From assembly GCA_016709305.1 (NCBI GenBank), contig JADJNA010000010.1, positions 50,088 to 114,087 on the forward strand: 64,000 nucleotides of DNA, in the 5' to 3' direction. This document shows positions 61,691 through 64,000 of this stretch, in pieces. The DNA comes from Candidatus Villigracilis saccharophilus (GTDB lineage: Bacteria > Chloroflexota > Anaerolineae > Anaerolineales > Villigracilaceae). Numbering within the stretch: the stretch's first letter is position 1; each line of letters starts with the position of its first letter. A program made the translations under genes and the position numbers. The notes under the pieces were generated by a model that was not told where the DNA came from, made no database searches, and saw nothing but the letters and a program-made list of their open reading frames with translations.

Positions 61691-63400
61691 TTAGTACTTC
61701 CTTTCGACAGGCTTCCACATAGAAATATCCACTTTGCTGTAATCCAATTTCGGCCCAGCTTCGGTATAAGTCGCCATGGTGTGCTTCAACCAATTCTCAT
61801 CATCGCGGACTTTGTAATCACGCCGGGCATGCCCGCCGCGTGATTCAGTCCGTGTCAATGCGCCAAGCGTGGCAACTTCCGCCACATCGATCATGAATCC
61901 AGTTTCAACGGCACGCTCAAGATCGGTGTTGTAGCGCAGGCTCTTATCCTTCAACGAAATGGACTTGTAGCGTTCCTTCAATTCGCGGATCTTCTTCAAG
62001 CCCGCTTCCATCTGTTCGCCCGTACGGAAGACGCCCATTGTGGCGTCGAGATTCTTGCGCAGTTCCTTACGGATCTGGTAATGATCTTCTGTTCCATTGG
62101 ATTTAATCAGCGCTTCGATCTTCGCCCATTCCTGATCGGCCGTCTTTGGCATTTCCGGCATCGACGCAGTCTCGCAATAACGCGCCGCTTCCTCACCCGC
62201 CACACGTCCCCATACCAGGCATTCCGCCGTGGAGTTCGCGCCGAGTCGGTTCGCGCCGTGCAATGAAACGCAGGATACTTCACCTGCCGCCCAGATATTC
62301 TCGACGGGCGTATGTCCCTTAATGTCGGTATGTACGCCGCCCATGGTGTAATGCGCCACAGGGCGGATCGGGATTGGCTTGTCAATTGGATCAAGCCCGA
62401 TGTGTTTGATGGTCACTTCGCGGATGAGCGGGAGGCGCTCAAGTAGTTTTGCCCTGCCAAGGTGGCGCAGATCCAAATGGATGTAGTCCAGCCCCTCAGG
62501 TCCGGGGAAGCCGCGGCCTGCTTCGATCTCGGTCATCTCTGAACGGGAGACCATGTCGCGCGGCGCGAGTTCCATTTTTGAGGGAGCGTAATTCCCCATG
62601 AAACGCTCACCTTTTGAGTTAAGCAGTGTTCCGCCCTCGCCGCGACAGGCTTCGGTCATCAAAATGCCACTCGGGATGAGTCCCGTCGGATGGAATTGAA
62701 TGAATTCCATATCCTTGAGCGTCAGACCGGCGCGATAGGCCATCGCCAGCCCGTCGCCGGTCACTGTTTCAGAGTAGGTGGTGAATCCGAAGATCTGACC
62801 AGCCCCGCCCGCCGCAAGAATGAGTGCCTTGCCGCGAATCAGCACGAAGCGGCCGTTGATCATATCGATCATGGTCAAACCGGCGAAGCGTCCGTTTTCG
62901 ATGAGGATGGATGTGACAAAACCTTCATCGTAGCGATTTATTTTCTTGGTGTGCTTCATCAGGGTATCGTACAGGGTCTGCATTTCGAGGTGACCGGTCT
63001 TGTCCGCAGCGAAGACTGCACGCGGATATGTATGCCCGCCGAACGGACGCTGTGCGATATGACCTTCTTCCGTCCGAGACCAGGGAATGCCCCAGTGATC
63101 GAGATGCAGAATTTCCTTTGGCATCTCATGCACGAAGAAGTCCACTACATCCTGGTCAGCCAAAAAGTCAGAACCTTTGACCGTGTCCCAGGCATGCAGT
63201 TCGTAGCTGTCGCCCATATCCTGGCGCATGACAGCGGCAGTTCCTCCCTCAGCCGCCACGGAATGCGCACGCATCAGTTGTAATTTCGAGACCAAAGCAA
63301 TATCCAATTCCCCTTTGCTTTGTTTTGAGGCTTCCAGCGCGGCGCGTAAACCTGCCAAACCGGTGCCCAAAATGATCAGATCATGATTATAGACTTCCAT
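61691..63400 (-). CDS. Succinate dehydrogenase/fumarate reductase flavoprotein subunit (operon 2)
   Basis: 569 residues. FAD-binding GTGLAGLRAALEA; the histidine-flavin region reads LMRAHSVAAEGGTAAV; substrate motif HPTGLIPSGILMTEACRGEG and GANRLGANSTAECLVWG. The C-terminus ends with ESRGGHARRDY, as expected for the capping region. It opens operon 2 in the order A-C-D-B. It differs enough from the operon 1 copy (597 residues) that a recent duplication is ruled out. Its leader shows AGGAGAAG. Confidence 0.94.
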   Translation of the reverse strand: MEVYNHDLIILGTGLAGLRAALEASKQSKGELDIALVSKLQLMRAHSVAAEGGTAAVMRQDMGDSYELHAWDTVKGSDFLADQDVVDFFVHEMPKEILHLDHWGIPWSRTEEGHIAQRPFGGHTYPRAVFAADKTGHLEMQTLYDTLMKHTKKINRYDEGFVTSILIENGRFAGLTMIDMINGRFVLIRGKALILAAGGAGQIFGFTTYSETVTGDGLAMAYRAGLTLKDMEFIQFHPTGLIPSGILMTEACRGEGGTLLNSKGERFMGNYAPSKMELAPRDMVSRSEMTEIEAGRGFPGPEGLDYIHLDLRHLGRAKLLERLPLIREVTIKHIGLDPIDKPIPIRPVAHYTMGGVHTDIKGHTPVENIWAAGEVSCVSLHGANRLGANSTAECLVWGRVAGEEAARYCETASMPEMPKTADQEWAKIEALIKSNGTEDHYQIRKELRKNLDATMGVFRTGEQMEAGLKKIRELKERYKSISLKDKSLRYNTDLERAVETGFMIDVAEVATLGALTRTESRGGHARRDYKVRDDENWLKHTMATYTEAGPKLDYSKVDISMWKPVERKY

Positions 63401-63531
63401 TGGCTGTACTTCTCCTTGCGGGATAAGGTGAATCCATCAATTCGAGATTTATTGTAGTCTTTATCCCCTTTTTGGTTAGTGATAATTGTCATGGATTGCT
63501 CGGAGTGTAGTCATAGTAATTGGGGAATCAA

Positions 63532-63559
63532 AAAGCCGGGACGCGATCATCCCGACTTT
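63532..63559 (-). terminator. Intrinsic terminator of the DUF1304 gene
   Basis: On the minus strand AAAGTCGGGA pairs with TCCCGGCTTT (one U-G pair), followed by TTGATT. It lies about 70 nt beyond the stop, past a dispersed repeat. Confidence 0.6.
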
Positions 63560-63570
63560 GGGCTTGCTAC

Positions 63571-63625
63571 TGGAGCGCAGACTTCAGTCTGCCTTTTAGT
63601 TTTGCGGACTAAAGCCCGCATTCCA
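63571..63625. repeat. Dispersed 'gcggactgaagtccgc'-type repeat
   Basis: TGGAGCGCAGACTTCAGTCT and GCGGACTAAAGCCCGCATTC, the same family as at 53486-53541, placed directly after the DUF1304 stop. Confidence 0.65.
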
Positions 63626-63973
63626 TCAGGCTACCAAAAGAAGCACGAGCCCGATCAACGCTGGCAGAGCTTGAATATAAAATATTCGCTTGCTGACGGT
63701 ATATGTACCAAAGAGCCCGGCAATAATCACGCAGCTTAGAAAGAAGATCTTCACAGCATCATCCGCAAAAATCCCCCAGACCAATCCCGCTGCAAGGAAA
63801 CCGTTATACAAGCCTTGATTCGCCGCCAGTGTTTTGGACTGCGCCGCGAACTCCGCCGTGGTGCGGAAGGACTTTCGGCCGGCAGGCTTCTCCCATAGGA
63901 ACATTTCAAGGATGAGGAAGTAACCATGCAAAAGCGCCACGATACCGATAATAATATTTACGATAATGTTCAT
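63626..63973 (-). CDS. DUF1304 small membrane protein
   Basis: 115 residues, four helices. The DUF1304 signature is clear: an N-terminal helix with LLHGYFLILEMFLWEKP, then the sequence AQSKTLAANQGLYNGFLAAGL. Function is unknown. AAGGAG lies 7 nt before the ATG. Upstream sequence to the window end (27 nt) shows nothing further. Confidence 0.9.
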   Translation of the reverse strand: MNIIVNIIIGIVALLHGYFLILEMFLWEKPAGRKSFRTTAEFAAQSKTLAANQGLYNGFLAAGLVWGIFADDAVKIFFLSCVIIAGLFGTYTVSKRIFYIQALPALIGLVLLLVA

Positions 63974-64000
63974 TGTTTTCTCCTTGTAAATAAAGTTGTG

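Noticed and set aside
1..64000. tRNA or rRNA genes
   Set aside because: Looked for T-loop and rRNA landmarks by eye on both strands and saw none; a tRNA scan would be decisive.

Overview
The window looks like bacterial chromosome from a Chloroflexota lineage, most likely class Anaerolineae. This is an inference from protein-family recognition, from the dispersed repeats of the 'gtcattgcgagg' type, and from several genes whose -10 hexamer lies only 6-7 nt before the start codon. No rRNA, tRNA, CRISPR array or phage module was recognised. Nearly all of the DNA is ordinary housekeeping or membrane gene content. The exception is a visibly more AT-rich accessory island at about 33.8-43.9 kb.

Layout. 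0-7 kb: the end of a flippase-like membrane protein, an MrfA-type helicase carrying an HNH-like insert, two lipoproteins, a ChrB-like protein, a transposon-end remnant and an MFS transporter. 7-13 kb: membrane proteins, an alpha/beta hydrolase lacking its serine, an isoprenoid-type operon (UbiA-type prenyltransferase, mevalonate kinase with a frameshift, CAAX protease) and divergent tlyA. 13-18.7 kb: metal transport (a CDF protein, and a P-type ATPase behind a probable yybP-ykoY manganese riboswitch). 18.9-28 kb: protein quality control (clpC, two HtrA proteases, a CbpA/DnaJ protein) and an in-frame fusion of thymidylate kinase to methionine aminopeptidase. 28-33.7 kb: a Ycf45/R3H ATPase, a DUF389-SH3 protein and a phosphohexomutase.

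33.8-41.4 kb is the most notable region: a chromosomal integron. It has an IntI-type tyrosine recombinase with the integron-specific insert, an attI-side junction, and gene cassettes separated by three near-identical 129-bp attC sites. A fourth, different attC is split by a complete IS1182-like element that landed in its R' core box, and a fifth attC is decayed. Cassette cargo is two acetyltransferases, a frameshifted RDD protein, an unknown membrane protein, and a divergent SnoaL/HxlR pair. More accessory genes follow (ICMT-like methyltransferase, DUF3955, GNAT).

44-56 kb: a soluble LacI-type sensor histidine kinase, a cupin, an immune-inhibitor-A-like metalloprotease, a sulfite-oxidase-like molybdoprotein, a CASTOR/POLLUX-type channel, and an operon of an RNA m5U methyltransferase with 5-oxoprolinase pxpB-pxpC-pxpA. 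56.4-63.4 kb: two complete succinate dehydrogenase/fumarate reductase operons of different gene order lie in tandem, each with its own terminator. The window ends with a DUF1304 protein.

Three genes are broken by single-base changes in short homopolymers. Together with a G13 run this leaves open that some lesions are assembly errors rather than biology.
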